Positions 1 through 8,755 of a stretch of 64,000 bases of DNA are shown here, piece by piece (the first letter of the stretch is position 1; each line of letters opens with the position of its first letter). Source of the DNA: Asticcacaulis endophyticus (lineage in GTDB: Bacteria; Pseudomonadota; Alphaproteobacteria; Caulobacterales; Caulobacteraceae); NCBI RefSeq assembly GCF_014652575.1, contig NZ_BMZB01000002.1, positions 1-64,000 on the forward strand, written 5' to 3'. The notes under the pieces are model-generated. The model ran no database searches. It saw only the letters and a program-made list of their open reading frames with translations, and was not told where the DNA came from. The position numbers and the translations under genes were made by a program.

Positions 1-1541
1 TCCAAAAGCAAACGCAGATTTCCTTGTATATCAAGGATCACACGGCCCTTCGGGTCGGGATTTGGCGTGAGCGTTATCGAGTGCACCATTTCGCGCAGTA
101 TCTGTGCTTGTGCCGGTGAATGCTCCAAGCCCTTCGTCAGTTCATCACGCAGGTTATTAAGGCCAGCCTCATAGCGGGCTATTGTGCCAGGGTGAATCGC
201 GACGACATCTACCGGCGCGGGTTCGCGGGCCAGTTCCTCACGCGCTGCTTGTAGTTCGGCCTCTGTGGCATTCATCTGTTCGCCCAGACGCTCCTCGTTG
301 CCGACATTTTTAATCAGCAATTGTAGTATGCGTTCAGCTTGAGCGTTTAAGGTCGTCACCCGTTTTTCGAGCTGATCACGTCGCTTATGGGCCGCGCGGG
401 CAAACTCGACGCGGGCGGCGTTATATTCGCGGACATACTCAGCCAGCATTTCAGGATCGCGCAGGCCTTCCTTCAGCGCGTCGATCACTAAAGGCTCTAT
501 CTCATCGAGATAATAGGTTTTAGGGTTTGGACAGGTCACCCCGTCACGGTGACGGCTGCACATGATCCGGGTGCGAGATTTTCGATCTGCGCCGAACGCG
601 CTCATGCCGCCGCCACAGGCTCCACATTTCAGCAAACCGGACAGCAGGCGCTTAGGCCGCTTTGAGGTTCCGGCTTCAGCGGGCGTCTTGGTGCGGCCTG
701 CGCACAGGGCCTGTGCGTCATCCCATGTCTTTTGATCGAGAATGCGCAGGTGCGGCGCTTCACCATAGTGCCATTCGGAGCGCGGGTTGACGCGGCTGAT
801 CCGACTGCCGGTGTCAGGGTCTTTGATGAAATGGGTCCGGTTCCAAACGATTTTACCGATATATAGCGGGTTTCGCAGTATGCCGGTGCCGCGCTTTTCC
901 CAGCCATATATGGCAGATGGGAGCCAAACCTTACCACGCGGGCCGTTGATCTTCTCATTATTCAGGCGCGTGCAGATGTCACGCGGCGATTTTCCAGCGA
1001 TGTATTCGGAGAAAATGCGGCGGATGATATCGGCCTGATCCTCGTCAATCTCTGCATGGCCCTTCTTTTCACCCGTCAGTCGGTAGCCATAGGCGGCACC
1101 GGCGGCGATCAGGCCCTGATCAACCTTACCCTTCATGCCACGCTTGGTCTTATGGACGTTGTCTTCACGGAACATCTGACCGATGATTCCGCGCAGGCCG
1201 ACTGTCAGGGAATTAGCCTCGCCTTCGTGAAGCGCGATTATTTTGATCCCTGCAAAGGTCAGTCTTTTATGAATACCCGCCAAATCTTCCATGTCGCGGG
1301 ATAGCCGGTCGAGCGATTCCACCAAAACGACGCTGAATAATTGGTGTTTGGCGTCGGCCATCAGGTCTTGAAGGCCGTCTCGGTTGATCATGGATGCGCC
1401 GGATTGGGCCGCATCTGCATAGGTTCTAAGGATTGTTAGGCCATTGCGGTCGGCATAGGCGCGCGCCATAGCCTCTTGATCGGCAATTGACCGTTCATTT
1501 TGTAGGTCTGTTGAATAGCGTGAGTAAATGACGGCGCGCAT
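1..1541 (-). CDS. Large serine recombinase, probable prophage integrase (C-terminus cut by window edge)
   Basis: Open from an ATG at 1541 to the window edge, about 513 codons with no stop. The N-terminus has the serine-recombinase catalytic pattern Y-x-R-x-S (SRYS, nucleophile Ser10), then SLDRLSRD. A recombinase domain follows, then a zinc ribbon (LLKCGACGGG ... MCSRHRDGVTCPNP) and a long coiled coil, the usual layout of large serine integrases. It is the last gene of the leftward early operon; its ATG overlaps the stop of the 59-aa gene before it (TAATG). P2 itself uses a tyrosine integrase, so this is a swap of the integration module. Its position at the left end fits an attL just beyond the window. 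The family is clear; the att site it uses is inferred. Confidence 0.93.
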   Translation of the reverse strand, partial: MRAVIYSRYSTDLQNERSIADQEAMARAYADRNGLTILRTYADAAQSGASMINRDGLQDLMADAKHQLFSVVLVESLDRLSRDMEDLAGIHKRLTFAGIKIIALHEGEANSLTVGLRGIIGQMFREDNVHKTKRGMKGKVDQGLIAAGAAYGYRLTGEKKGHAEIDEDQADIIRRIFSEYIAGKSPRDICTRLNNEKINGPRGKVWLPSAIYGWEKRGTGILRNPLYIGKIVWNRTHFIKDPDTGSRISRVNPRSEWHYGEAPHLRILDQKTWDDAQALCAGRTKTPAEAGTSKRPKRLLSGLLKCGACGGGMSAFGADRKSRTRIMCSRHRDGVTCPNPKTYYLDEIEPLVIDALKEGLRDPEMLAEYVREYNAARVEFARAAHKRRDQLEKRVTTLNAQAERILQLLIKNVGNEERLGEQMNATEAELQAAREELAREPAPVDVVAIHPGTIARYEAGLNNLRDELTKGLEHSPAQAQILREMVHSITLTPNPDPKGRVILDIQGNLRLLL

Positions 1542-1720
1542 TAGGTCTCTGAATCAGTCGTGGACGCGACATGATCAGCCCATGCGTGTGCTCTAGCAAG
1601 CTCTCTTATCATTTTTTTGAGCGATGCGCGCAAATCATCATGTGCGCGGGCGTCGGCCAACGACAGCACGGCAGGGCCGTGGTGGGGTTTTCCCATGTTG
1701 TCGTTGACCGGGTTGTTCAT
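1541..1720 (-). CDS. Small hypothetical protein (59 aa) before the integrase
   Basis: A 59-residue reading frame with no recognised domain. The middle is rich in His, Ala and Asp (DARAHDDLRA). Support comes from gene packing: its ATG shares one base with the TGA of the methyltransferase upstream (TGATG), and its TAA shares a base with the integrase ATG. This suggests translational coupling and perhaps a role as an excision or direction factor, but that is only position-based inference. Confidence 0.6.
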   Translation of the reverse strand: MNNPVNDNMGKPHHGPAVLSLADARAHDDLRASLKKMIRELARAHAWADHVASTTDSET

Positions 1721-2445
1721 CAGATGTCGATGTCTTCCGGCCGGAAGTGGCGGGCCTTGGCACCTACGGGGATGGGTAGGCCGGTATAGCTGCCGGTGTA
1801 TCCGCGCTCATAGACAAAGAAGGCGTATTCCTGTGGTTTCGAGCATTTGGCGTTGTACTCACCAAGCTGCATGGGGGCGCGTTCGGCCAAGGGCAGGAGG
1901 AAACGCAAGTTCCCCGCCGGGTTATGGTGGTGCAGTTTCTGGCGCTCCTGACCGAACAGGAAGCCGCTACGGGCTAGAATGATCACACAGTCGCACGATG
2001 TTTGAGCGTGCCTGACGATCCTTTCAGCCATGCCTCGGAGGGGCTTATCAAAGGGCGGGTTGGTGAAACAGACGTTATACATTTCCGGGTGCTTTGGCCC
2101 CCATGTCAGGGCATCTCCCAGGTCAAAGCCCTTGCCCCAATCTTCGATATCGAAGGCATGGACGCGGGGGAACAGTTCTCGCAAGGGGGCGACCATGTGA
2201 CCAAGGCCTGCGCACGGTTCATAGATGTCCACATCTGCCGGAATATGAGGCCATGAAAAGGGGAACAAGATCGGGCCTAAGACTTCCCAGACCGCGCGCA
2301 CTGTCCACGGGTGCGACGGGAAAAGCTGCAAATGGTTGGCGCGGTCGAAGAATTCCACGCTTTTGAACATGTCGGACTGATATCCGCCGATGGGCGCGGG
2401 GCGGTGCTGTTCAGACACCGCCTTGCCTTTGGAGGTCGGGCGCAT
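1720..2445 (-). CDS. SAM-dependent DNA methyltransferase, probably N6-adenine
   Basis: A 241-aa protein started at the ATG at 2445, which overlaps the stop of the ASCH gene (TGATG). It shows the class I methyltransferase glycine motif in YEPCAGLGHM and the amino-methyltransferase catalytic motif NPPF (FTNPPF), separated as in N6-adenine or N4-cytosine enzymes. The short length and absence of a separate target-recognition domain fit phage orphan methyltransferases that protect phage DNA from host nucleases. It sits in the early operon between an ASCH protein and the small gene before the integrase. The fold is clear; the base modified and the target site cannot be read from the sequence. Confidence 0.8.
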   Translation of the reverse strand: MRPTSKGKAVSEQHRPAPIGGYQSDMFKSVEFFDRANHLQLFPSHPWTVRAVWEVLGPILFPFSWPHIPADVDIYEPCAGLGHMVAPLRELFPRVHAFDIEDWGKGFDLGDALTWGPKHPEMYNVCFTNPPFDKPLRGMAERIVRHAQTSCDCVIILARSGFLFGQERQKLHHHNPAGNLRFLLPLAERAPMQLGEYNAKCSKPQEYAFFVYERGYTGSYTGLPIPVGAKARHFRPEDIDI

Positions 2446-2915
2446 CAATCAGCCTGCTGGATTGGTGTGAGAAGGGGGGAACTGCCGGAGGTGCGGCCAA
2501 GGTTTGCACGCCAGTTGAAAAAGCCGAGTGCGCCCACAAGCGGGATGAATTTCACTGGGCTGACATTGGCCAGCCGGTAGCCATAACGGCCTTGGAACCA
2601 CGGGCTATCGTCTTCGGTGACGATTTCGGTGATGGTGGCGACCGCGACAATTCCGCCGAACCTGGCATCGGTCAGGATTTTGTTTTGACGGCGGAGATGC
2701 TCACGCGGAGAGCCGAGCGGGGCGGCTTTGTCGATGAACTCAAACGCGTCGGACATGTCTTCGCGCTTCATGCCCAGAGAGGCATGGATGCAGATGTCGA
2801 GCGGCAATTCTGTGCGGGCTTTCCAGTTGCGGTTTTCAATATCCTTGCCCAGATGCATGATCGCGTAGGCATGTGGCTGACGTATCGACAGGGCGAAATG
2901 GGGGAGGTCGTTCAT
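2445..2915 (-). CDS. ASCH-domain protein
   Basis: 156 aa. The start at 2915 is chosen because the homologous part begins there and the ATG overlaps the stop of the preceding gene (ATGA). The N-terminus has the ASCH/PUA-like pattern SIRQPHAYAI ... GKDIENRNW, with the usual Gly-Lys followed by E-N-R. ASCH proteins bind RNA or modified nucleosides, and some are amidohydrolases acting on N4-acetylcytidine. In phages they often accompany nucleic-acid modification genes, and here the next gene is a DNA methyltransferase. The exact substrate is unknown. Confidence 0.78.
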   Translation of the reverse strand: MNDLPHFALSIRQPHAYAIMHLGKDIENRNWKARTELPLDICIHASLGMKREDMSDAFEFIDKAAPLGSPREHLRRQNKILTDARFGGIVAVATITEIVTEDDSPWFQGRYGYRLANVSPVKFIPLVGALGFFNWRANLGRTSGSSPLLTPIQQAD

Positions 2916-3190
2916 GTTAAAATTTCCACGACAGAGAGAATGACGGTGATCAGGAAGGCGATGGCCACGGCGGCGGCTGCGAACGGCACGATGGGGTGAT
3001 CGTCGCAAACCAAACGGGTCGGGGGCCATGTCGGCTTTTCCGGCGGGACGGCGGGTTGAACGATGCCGGATTGCTGGGCGGTGAACCGGGCATGGCAGGC
3101 GCGGCACATGTTCCAGTCGTCCTGACCGAAGAAGGCGGCTTCGTCGCCGCACAGGGTGCATTCTTTGGCAGGGCAATAGGGGGCGGTCAT
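2912..3190 (-). CDS. Small zinc-ribbon protein with C-terminal membrane segment
   Basis: 92 aa. The start MTAPY at 3190 is preferred because its ATG overlaps the stop of the upstream gene; an ATG four codons earlier is possible. Cys11/Cys14 and Cys29/Cys32 form a zinc ribbon (CTLC, CRAC). A proline-rich linker follows, then one hydrophobic helix (about residues 68-90) at the C-terminus. It would be a tail-anchored membrane protein with the zinc domain in the cytoplasm. No function is recognised. It is one of a run of tiny, overlapping early genes. Confidence 0.65.
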   Translation of the reverse strand: MTAPYCPAKECTLCGDEAAFFGQDDWNMCRACHARFTAQQSGIVQPAVPPEKPTWPPTRLVCDDHPIVPFAAAAVAIAFLITVILSVVEILT

Positions 3191-3384
3191 GATACCCCCC
3201 ATGTCAGGGCGCAGAGGGCACCGAAGACGATAGACAGGCCGAGAGCGGTGAAATGCGCGATCTGGCCCCAGTCGGCCTCAACGTGTCGGCCTTCCGAGGC
3301 CGCGCTATCGATAAGAGGTATCAACGCCTGAGAGATGCAAAGCAGGGCCACGGCTAGAAATCCAAACATAGATGACCAGTTCAT
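3187..3384 (-). CDS. Small two-helix membrane protein (65 aa)
   Basis: The start MNWSSMF at 3384 overlaps the stop of the 46-aa gene upstream. Two hydrophobic stretches (about residues 6-25 and 42-62) are joined by a short polar loop (DSAASEGRHVEADW). It has no cysteine motif or enzymatic signature. It lies in the early operon, so it is more likely a host-takeover or superinfection-exclusion factor than a lysis protein, but that is inference. Confidence 0.6.
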   Translation of the reverse strand: MNWSSMFGFLAVALLCISQALIPLIDSAASEGRHVEADWGQIAHFTALGLSIVFGALCALTWGVS

Positions 3385-3521
3385 GCGGCACCTTTGCGGG
3401 CGGCGCGGATGGGCTGGCCTTTGCAGGTCAGGGAGGTGAAGGGTTTGAGCGATTGGCGGTGGCATTTGGTGCAGACAAAGCGGCCTGTTTTCATGTCGGG
3501 CTGTGAGGTGTGGGCGTTCAT
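3381..3521 (-). CDS. Small zinc-binding protein (46 aa)
   Basis: A 46-residue gene, overlapping its neighbours by one to four bases on both sides. It carries CTKCH (Cys17, Cys20, His21) and a further Cys33, enough for one zinc site, and a basic C-terminus (GQPIRAARKGAA). No family is recognised. The tight coupling to neighbours and codon use like theirs support that it is real. Confidence 0.6.
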   Translation of the reverse strand: MNAHTSQPDMKTGRFVCTKCHRQSLKPFTSLTCKGQPIRAARKGAA

Positions 3522-3829
3522 GATGCCTTCCTTTCGTGGTGGTGGCCGACCGCGATCAGGTCGCGGAAGGTGATGTCGCCCCAGATCAGGGCCATGTAGA
3601 CGGGGACGGTTTTGCCTTCGGGCCGTGCGCGGACTTCGATGCCTTCGCCGTCGCCAATTTGGACGGTGCGAAATTCGAGCGCATGGCGGGGGCGGTTCAG
3701 CCGGTTGGTGATCAGTTCCATAACGTCCGCCGGTGTCCGGTCGGCCCGCCAGTCGTAGGCTTCGCCGCCGGGGGCCGCGTCCGTGAAGTGGACGGACACC
3801 CCTGCGCCGTCAGAAAGGGATTTCGTCAT
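3518..3829 (-). CDS. Hypothetical phage early protein (103 aa)
   Basis: 103 aa, overlapping the preceding gene by 20 bases and the next by four. It contains a stretch reading LEFRTVQIGDGEGIEVRA that looks like a small beta-rich fold and ends HHHERKAS. No domain is recognised. Its place in the replication-proximal part of the early operon is the only hint about its role. Confidence 0.65.
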   Translation of the reverse strand: MTKSLSDGAGVSVHFTDAAPGGEAYDWRADRTPADVMELITNRLNRPRHALEFRTVQIGDGEGIEVRARPEGKTVPVYMALIWGDITFRDLIAVGHHHERKAS

Positions 3830-4388
3830 CGAGATCGACCTCCGTTTTCAGAGGGACGGGGACGGGCTTTGATTTTTCGATGATGCGGCGAGCGCGGTAG
3901 CAGGTCAGCGGGCCGTAGACATAGAAAGGCTGATCCGGGTTGGTATCGGCCAGACGCTGGGCCTCGGTTTTGGCGCTGTTTATGCTGCCGTGCTGATAGT
4001 TCGGCTGGCGACCATTGGGGTTCCAGACCAGCCAGCCGGGATGGGCGGGGGTGGGGTGGTTGGCGGCGACCGTGGCTTTTTCATCGGTTAACGGATTGAG
4101 GCCCGCGTCATATCGGGCTTTCATGTAGCCGTCAGCGTGGGCGGCATCCATCAGGCGGTCTAAGTTGAGCGCAATGTCCCGCTCAGACAGGTACCCTTCA
4201 GGTGCGTTTCCCAACTCGGAGAGTTTGCCGGGAATTGTCGATCTTAGGAGGTGCCAGTTTTTGGGCGACAATGAGATTTTCACGGGGTGCCTTTGCGGAA
4301 TAGTGAAGTTGTGAAGGCCCAATTCAGCGAGGCGGGCGGAATCGAAGGCGTAGTTTTCGAGGCTAATGGCGTAGTCGCTTGGGGGCAT
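3810..4388 (-). CDS. Hypothetical phage protein ending in an SSB-like acidic tail
   Basis: 192 aa. The N-terminal two thirds match no fold I recognise. The middle is Pro/Asn rich (GWLVWNPNGRQPNYQHGS). The last residues, VDLDDEIPF, reproduce the C-terminal tip of alphaproteobacterial single-strand-binding protein, which docks replication and repair proteins. It is not SSB itself, as no OB-fold pattern is visible. It lies directly downstream of the FtsK-gamma/GapR chimera and the primase-helicase, so a role in recruiting host DNA enzymes is a reasonable inference. See also 11361-11570, which has a similar tail. Confidence 0.7.
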   Translation of the reverse strand: MPPSDYAISLENYAFDSARLAELGLHNFTIPQRHPVKISLSPKNWHLLRSTIPGKLSELGNAPEGYLSERDIALNLDRLMDAAHADGYMKARYDAGLNPLTDEKATVAANHPTPAHPGWLVWNPNGRQPNYQHGSINSAKTEAQRLADTNPDQPFYVYGPLTCYRARRIIEKSKPVPVPLKTEVDLDDEIPF

Positions 4389-4390
4389 GA

Positions 4391-5134
4391 TCAGACCTCC
4401 CCGATGGTGGACATGTAGAGGTCGAACAGGGCCTCTTCCTCTTCGCGCTTGACCTTGTCTTTGCGGCGCGCGCGGATGACCATCATGATGATTTTGACGT
4501 CGAAACCTTCGCCTTTGGCTTCGTTTCGCACCTCTTTGGCATCGCCCTGCAGCATGGCGATGTCCTCGAAAAGCCGTTCGAGACGCTCGATCATGGTACG
4601 CAGACGGCCCTGAGCGGCGGCGTTGATCACATCATTCGGGGTGCCGTCATTGCCCGCGTTAAGGATTTCCTCGGTGGACATGCGGCCTGTGGCGATGCGG
4701 CTGGCGTTTTTCATCGCGCAGTCATGGCACCGCGGCACTTCGCCCAGGCGGGCCGTGGTTTGCCAATGCCAGCCATCGGGCAGGGCGTCAGGCGGGCCAT
4801 CACCGTGCGCATCACAGCCGGAGCAGGTGAAGCGTTTAACCGGGCCAGTATAGACGGGCTTTGGCTTTGGTGCCGGTACCGGTTCGGCGTCTGGTGCCGG
4901 TGTGGCGGTGGCTGGCGAGGGCTCGATGTTTGCATCCGGCGGGCCGACCAAGATGTCGCGTTTGCCGACATGATCGCATGGGCCCACGATGCCGTTTTTC
5001 TCCATCTCTTCCATTATGGCGGCGGCGGAGTTGTAGCCGATCTGCAGCCTGCGCTGAATGTAGGAGGTTGATGCCTTGCGGTCGAAGGTCACATGATAGA
5101 CGGCTTTTTTATAGTGATCTGGATCAATGCCCAT
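4391..5134 (-). CDS. Chimera: FtsK-gamma DNA-binding domain + zinc ribbon + GapR domain
   Basis: 247 aa with three recognisable parts. Residues about 10-63 match the FtsK gamma winged helix, including [16 protein letters not shown], which is close to cellular FtsK and binds polarity sequences on the chromosome. A Pro/Ala linker (66-97) follows. Cys104/Cys107 and Cys136/Cys139 form a zinc ribbon. Residues about 175-246 match GapR (formerly DUF2312), with the coiled-coil pattern [10 protein letters not shown] ... [11 protein letters not shown]; GapR clamps overtwisted DNA in Caulobacter. It sits between the primase-helicase and an SSB-tailed protein, so it probably acts on replicating DNA. I know of no described protein with this domain order. 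Both end domains look recently captured from host-type genes. Confidence 0.85.
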   Translation of the reverse strand: MGIDPDHYKKAVYHVTFDRKASTSYIQRRLQIGYNSAAAIMEEMEKNGIVGPCDHVGKRDILVGPPDANIEPSPATATPAPDAEPVPAPKPKPVYTGPVKRFTCSGCDAHGDGPPDALPDGWHWQTTARLGEVPRCHDCAMKNASRIATGRMSTEEILNAGNDGTPNDVINAAAQGRLRTMIERLERLFEDIAMLQGDAKEVRNEAKGEGFDVKIIMMVIRARRKDKVKREEEEALFDLYMSTIGEV

Positions 5135-5136
5135 GA

Positions 5137-7824
5137 TCAGCTTCCTTTCTTAAGAAGGGGGGTGGTGCGAAAAACCCAGCAATGTTCTGACTTGTCTGTG
5201 AGTGCAGAATTCACGGTGCCGACTTCGACAAACGGGCGGGACTTGCAGGCCTTGAGGTGCTTTTTCACATCGTCGATGGTGAAGGTCATTTGCAGGTTGG
5301 CGCGCTTCACGGCTTGCTCAACCTCAAGCGGTTTGAGGGCGATGCGGTCAGGCTGGCGATGATGGTTTAAGCCTGCGAGTGAGCCGTCAGCGTTGAGCTT
5401 TTTGGCCGTCTCCTGCAGGAAATCGAACCATTCCCAGAACTTTTTGACATAGGGGTGATCATCACCGATGCGGTCGGCGCGGGCGCGGGCCATGTCGGTG
5501 ATGTGCTCATGGCCGACCAGCATCATATTGTCTGGGATATCGATCAGTGCGCACAGAGCGTCGAGGCCTGCATGAAGCTGGGCATGACATTTGCGCACCC
5601 GGTCGTGGCCCACACCTGCCTTGATCAACAGGCTTTCATATTTGGGAATGGCTTCGTTAAAGGCCTTCATGTAGGCGGCTTCGCGCCTGATGATATGAAT
5701 CATTGTGCCGGACAACTTGTCGCGGGGCCATTTGGCGATTTGTTCGGCGGCAGCTTTGGTGCGTGATGACCAGTTATCCTTTGTCCACTTGGTGGACATG
5801 ATGCGGCTTAGGATCGGTTCACCCGATTGAACTTCGGCGTTTTGCTCGATCAGCAAAGCGCCGCGAAAGATCGGCTCATTGGTGTCGTTGCTCTGAGATT
5901 TCCGGCCTGTCGCGCGCCCGATGGTGCCGTCGAACAAGCTTTTGATTTCAGACCAGTCATATTTTTTTATGTGGGGGCCTTCCTCTTCGCGGTCGGATTC
6001 CACGAAAATTACGGGCAGGTTTGCTACCTGCGAGAGGGTGCGCAGATATCCAACCATCGTTGATTTAGATGGGTCGATACCTTCGTAGTTTTCCTGCACC
6101 CGTCCGGCCATCCGCCAGAGGAATTTCACGATTGTGGACTTGCCGGTGTTAGCGGGGCCCCACATTTCAAAATAGCCCATCGCCTGTTGCTCAGAGCGGA
6201 TTTGCTCGGCAAAAAATGACATGACCCAGAACGATAGAGCCGCCAGTCCATTACCGGCCCATGCGGCAAACATGGGTTCTAACCACGACGTGTCGAAGTT
6301 TTCGGCGTCATAGACATGTTTTAGGATGCGGGTGCGTGACCTGAGTTTGACCTGCGTAGAGCCAAGGTCGAAATAGTCTTCGGAATTGACCCGAAGCACC
6401 TTGCCTTTATGGACGGCGATATCACCAAGGATGTAGGCACCATGCTCTTTTGAGTAGCCGGTAAAGTCGATAGTTTCGACCTCTTTGATATCCTTGGTGT
6501 GGTGCGAGATTATCCGGTCAAGCTGGCGGGTCGAGCCTTCCCACAGTGCGCCCGGTGCGGCCCCCATGAGGGTTTTTTTAAATTCAGAACCTGACACGAT
6601 AGCGGCAGGGAGGAACGCGCCCTTATAGGTTTTGTCACGGCCCGGCAGATCGATCGATAAAAAGTAATGGCTTTCAAGTGTCGCCGTGTCGGTTTGCTTA
6701 TAGAGAACGCGGAAGGCACAGTTCGATATACAGTGCAGTTCTAGGCAGGCCTCGGCAGCATAGGACTTTGAGACATCGTCTTTTTTGCTGATCTCTTCGA
6801 CCTTGGCGGGGTCAATACCGCCCCACCAGGTGCGGCTGTCGTAGGTGAAAAAGAAGGATGCCGGCCGTTTTTTTTCGTCCTCTTGTTTCTTCCATAACAG
6901 GAGGGCTTTTTCCGATGCGCTTTTTGCCAGAAGTATCTTACCGTTCCATAGGTAATCCTTGATGTGGCGTTCGCCCAGAAGGTCGCGGCCCAGCAAATCA
7001 TTCCAGTCATGATCGCATTTTTCACCTTCGGCCACGGGCTGGGCGGCTGTCGCTTCCCAGCCTTTTTTACGGGCCATCTCCACATATTTGATTGTGAATT
7101 CAGTGCCTGCCTTGCCGGTGTCAAAGGCGAAGATCAATTCCGGCGGCCTGACATCGAGGTCGGCGCAGGTCTTGCGAAGCTGGTCTAAAAATAATGCCGG
7201 GTAATTGTTGGTGCTCATGGCCGAAACGGCAAACTCACCAACCTGCCGCCAGCTTAGAGCGTCAAATATGCCCTCTGTGATCCATATCCGATTTGACCTT
7301 GCTAACTGTTCATAGCCTTGATCCGGGCATAGCCAGACGTGGCCGGAATAGCTGGTGCCCTTTTTGAAGTATGCCTTCCGGTCAAAGCGGGACGGTTGGT
7401 CGAGCAGCCGTTCCCAATAGGCCCCATTGGGCAACGGGAAGCGGATCGTGGCCGAGGTGATATCCTTATTGTAGTCCTTATAGAGTTCCTGCGTGTAGCA
7501 GCCCCGTAGCCCCATGAGATTGAGGCGGCGGGAATGGACAAGGTAGGCATCGGCAGCGGCGTTAGGGCTTTCGGGTGTCGGTTTATACCGGTTCGACCAG
7601 TGGTCGAAAATTTCAGGGTAAAGTTCCTTGACGGAATATTCGCGACCGCACTTGTTCGAGCGTCCACATTTGACCTTCCACGGATTTTCCTTGTGGGTGT
7701 AAAACTCACGCTTTTCGCAGGCCGGGCACCGGCCTTCTTGCAACCACTGGCCCTTATCCTTAAACCCGTAATCGGCAATAAGGCGGGGCAGTAACTCATC
7801 ATAGATGTCCTGTCTCATCGACAT
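5137..7824 (-). CDS. Phage DNA primase-helicase (zinc ribbon, Toprim, P-loop helicase)
   Basis: 895 aa, the main replication protein. An N-terminal zinc ribbon uses Cys33, Cys36, Cys53 and Cys59. A Toprim domain follows with the catalytic Glu in ITEGIFDAL (about residue 184) and an Asp in FAFDTGKAG (about 235). A C-terminal helicase domain has the Walker A motif GPANTGKST (556-564). This arrangement makes primers and unwinds DNA in one polypeptide. P2 uses gpA for rolling-circle replication; no gpA-type replication-initiator nuclease was recognised here, so the replication module differs from P2. It is preceded in the operon by the Ogr gene and followed by the FtsK-gamma/GapR chimera. Confidence 0.88.
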   Translation of the reverse strand: MSMRQDIYDELLPRLIADYGFKDKGQWLQEGRCPACEKREFYTHKENPWKVKCGRSNKCGREYSVKELYPEIFDHWSNRYKPTPESPNAAADAYLVHSRRLNLMGLRGCYTQELYKDYNKDITSATIRFPLPNGAYWERLLDQPSRFDRKAYFKKGTSYSGHVWLCPDQGYEQLARSNRIWITEGIFDALSWRQVGEFAVSAMSTNNYPALFLDQLRKTCADLDVRPPELIFAFDTGKAGTEFTIKYVEMARKKGWEATAAQPVAEGEKCDHDWNDLLGRDLLGERHIKDYLWNGKILLAKSASEKALLLWKKQEDEKKRPASFFFTYDSRTWWGGIDPAKVEEISKKDDVSKSYAAEACLELHCISNCAFRVLYKQTDTATLESHYFLSIDLPGRDKTYKGAFLPAAIVSGSEFKKTLMGAAPGALWEGSTRQLDRIISHHTKDIKEVETIDFTGYSKEHGAYILGDIAVHKGKVLRVNSEDYFDLGSTQVKLRSRTRILKHVYDAENFDTSWLEPMFAAWAGNGLAALSFWVMSFFAEQIRSEQQAMGYFEMWGPANTGKSTIVKFLWRMAGRVQENYEGIDPSKSTMVGYLRTLSQVANLPVIFVESDREEEGPHIKKYDWSEIKSLFDGTIGRATGRKSQSNDTNEPIFRGALLIEQNAEVQSGEPILSRIMSTKWTKDNWSSRTKAAAEQIAKWPRDKLSGTMIHIIRREAAYMKAFNEAIPKYESLLIKAGVGHDRVRKCHAQLHAGLDALCALIDIPDNMMLVGHEHITDMARARADRIGDDHPYVKKFWEWFDFLQETAKKLNADGSLAGLNHHRQPDRIALKPLEVEQAVKRANLQMTFTIDDVKKHLKACKSRPFVEVGTVNSALTDKSEHCWVFRTTPLLKKGS

Positions 7825-7911
7825 AGGGCAGGGGTACTTTCAGGCAAAGAAATAGCGTTCGCGGCCAGAGGCTCCGGCGCGTCACGTCGTAATTGTGGGG
7901 AAGGTGCTGGT

Positions 7912-8274
7912 TTAGCCGGTCGAGTCTGGGCGGGTGCGCGTCTTAAGCCGGAGCATCGGCGCGGGTTCCTTTACGGTGCCCAAAGCTGAGGGCGAGATGG
8001 TTTCAATAAATTCAAGGTGTGCTTTCCAGCTATGGCCACATTCCAGATTTTCACACCGGTAATAGAGCCGTCGCAAGGTGACGCTGATCTCTTCGGAACT
8101 CCGGCAAAGACCACGCTCTCCACAAACTGCGCATGAAAAGACAGGCGCTTGATTGCACTTTCGTTTCGGCTTGCGGACGGGCTCACAAACCAATCCCGCC
8201 GCCGCATGTTCATTGTTCATACGATTATGACCCAGCCCAATGGTTACTAATTGAGGGTGTCCCACCACCATCAT
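7912..8274 (-). CDS. ogr: Ogr/Delta-type zinc-finger activator of late genes
   Basis: 120 aa from the ATG at 8274, which follows GAGAGGGG at good spacing; a later ATG at 8220 is possible. Cys48, Cys51, Cys74 and Cys79 give CX2C-X22-CX4C, the exact spacing of P2 Ogr and P4 Delta, with YYRCENLECG as the family's second cysteine pair. Ogr-family proteins bind dyad elements near -55 of late promoters and contact RNA polymerase alpha. Three palindromes at 22193, 26274 and 35698 fit as its targets. Unlike P2, where ogr lies beside gene D, this gene is in the early operon, so late-gene activation would follow early transcription directly. The N-terminal 40 residues are longer than in P2. Confidence 0.85.
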   Translation of the reverse strand: MMVVGHPQLVTIGLGHNRMNNEHAAAGLVCEPVRKPKRKCNQAPVFSCAVCGERGLCRSSEEISVTLRRLYYRCENLECGHSWKAHLEFIETISPSALGTVKEPAPMLRLKTRTRPDSTG

Positions 8275-8275
8275 A

Positions 8276-8755
8276 TTATTGCCCCTCTCGTTGGGGGATA
8301 TCCTGTTCCTGACCCACATCGACGCCGATCCAGACGGTCGGCGGCGCAGGGTGCTGATAGGCGTTCAAGGCGACCGTATCTGCGTGGGCTATAGTCTCGA
8401 AATTGAGCACAAGCTTAGAGTCCGGTTTATTATATGTGCGGCGCAGGTCGGCCTCGATAGTATCGAGGGTGTCCGGCGTGGTGCGGTGGCGGTCGGCTTC
8501 GGCGCGTTGCAGGGCGTTGAGCCTTGCAATGGTTTCCTTGGCCTCAACCAACTGGCGCTCAATGGATTCGACCTGATCGCAGGCGGTGCCGTGAAGTGCG
8601 CGCGTCTTGGCGTGTTCTCTGCGCTCCGTTTCGATCTCATGATCCAGTCCGCTGAGATAACTACGCAAGGCAACTAGATCGGTCTTTGTCCCTTGCACCC
8701 GGATTGCGCTACGACCGGGGATAGGAATGTCGAGGTAATAATCCCGCGATGACAT
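8276..8755 (-). CDS. Hypothetical coiled-coil early protein (159 aa)
   Basis: The start MSSRDYYLDI at 8755 overlaps the stop of the Cro-like gene (TGATG). An N-terminal beta-like stretch (YYLDIPIPGRSAIRV) is followed by a long charged coiled coil (about residues 40-95, EIETERREHAKTR). No enzymatic motif is visible. It is the second gene after the leftward early promoter, which suggests a regulatory or host-takeover role; this is only positional. Confidence 0.65.
   Translation of the reverse strand: MSSRDYYLDIPIPGRSAIRVQGTKTDLVALRSYLSGLDHEIETERREHAKTRALHGTACDQVESIERQLVEAKETIARLNALQRAEADRHRTTPDTLDTIEADLRRTYNKPDSKLVLNFETIAHADTVALNAYQHPAPPTVWIGVDVGQEQDIPQREGQ

Noticed and set aside
2445-3176. 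A longer ASCH protein of 243 aa
   Set aside because: The extra N-terminus is Arg-rich read-through antisense to nothing sensible and overlaps two small genes that are better supported.
4391-5134. Two adjacent genes misread as a fusion (FtsK-gamma and GapR)
   Set aside because: A single uninterrupted frame with a continuous linker and no internal start context between the domains.
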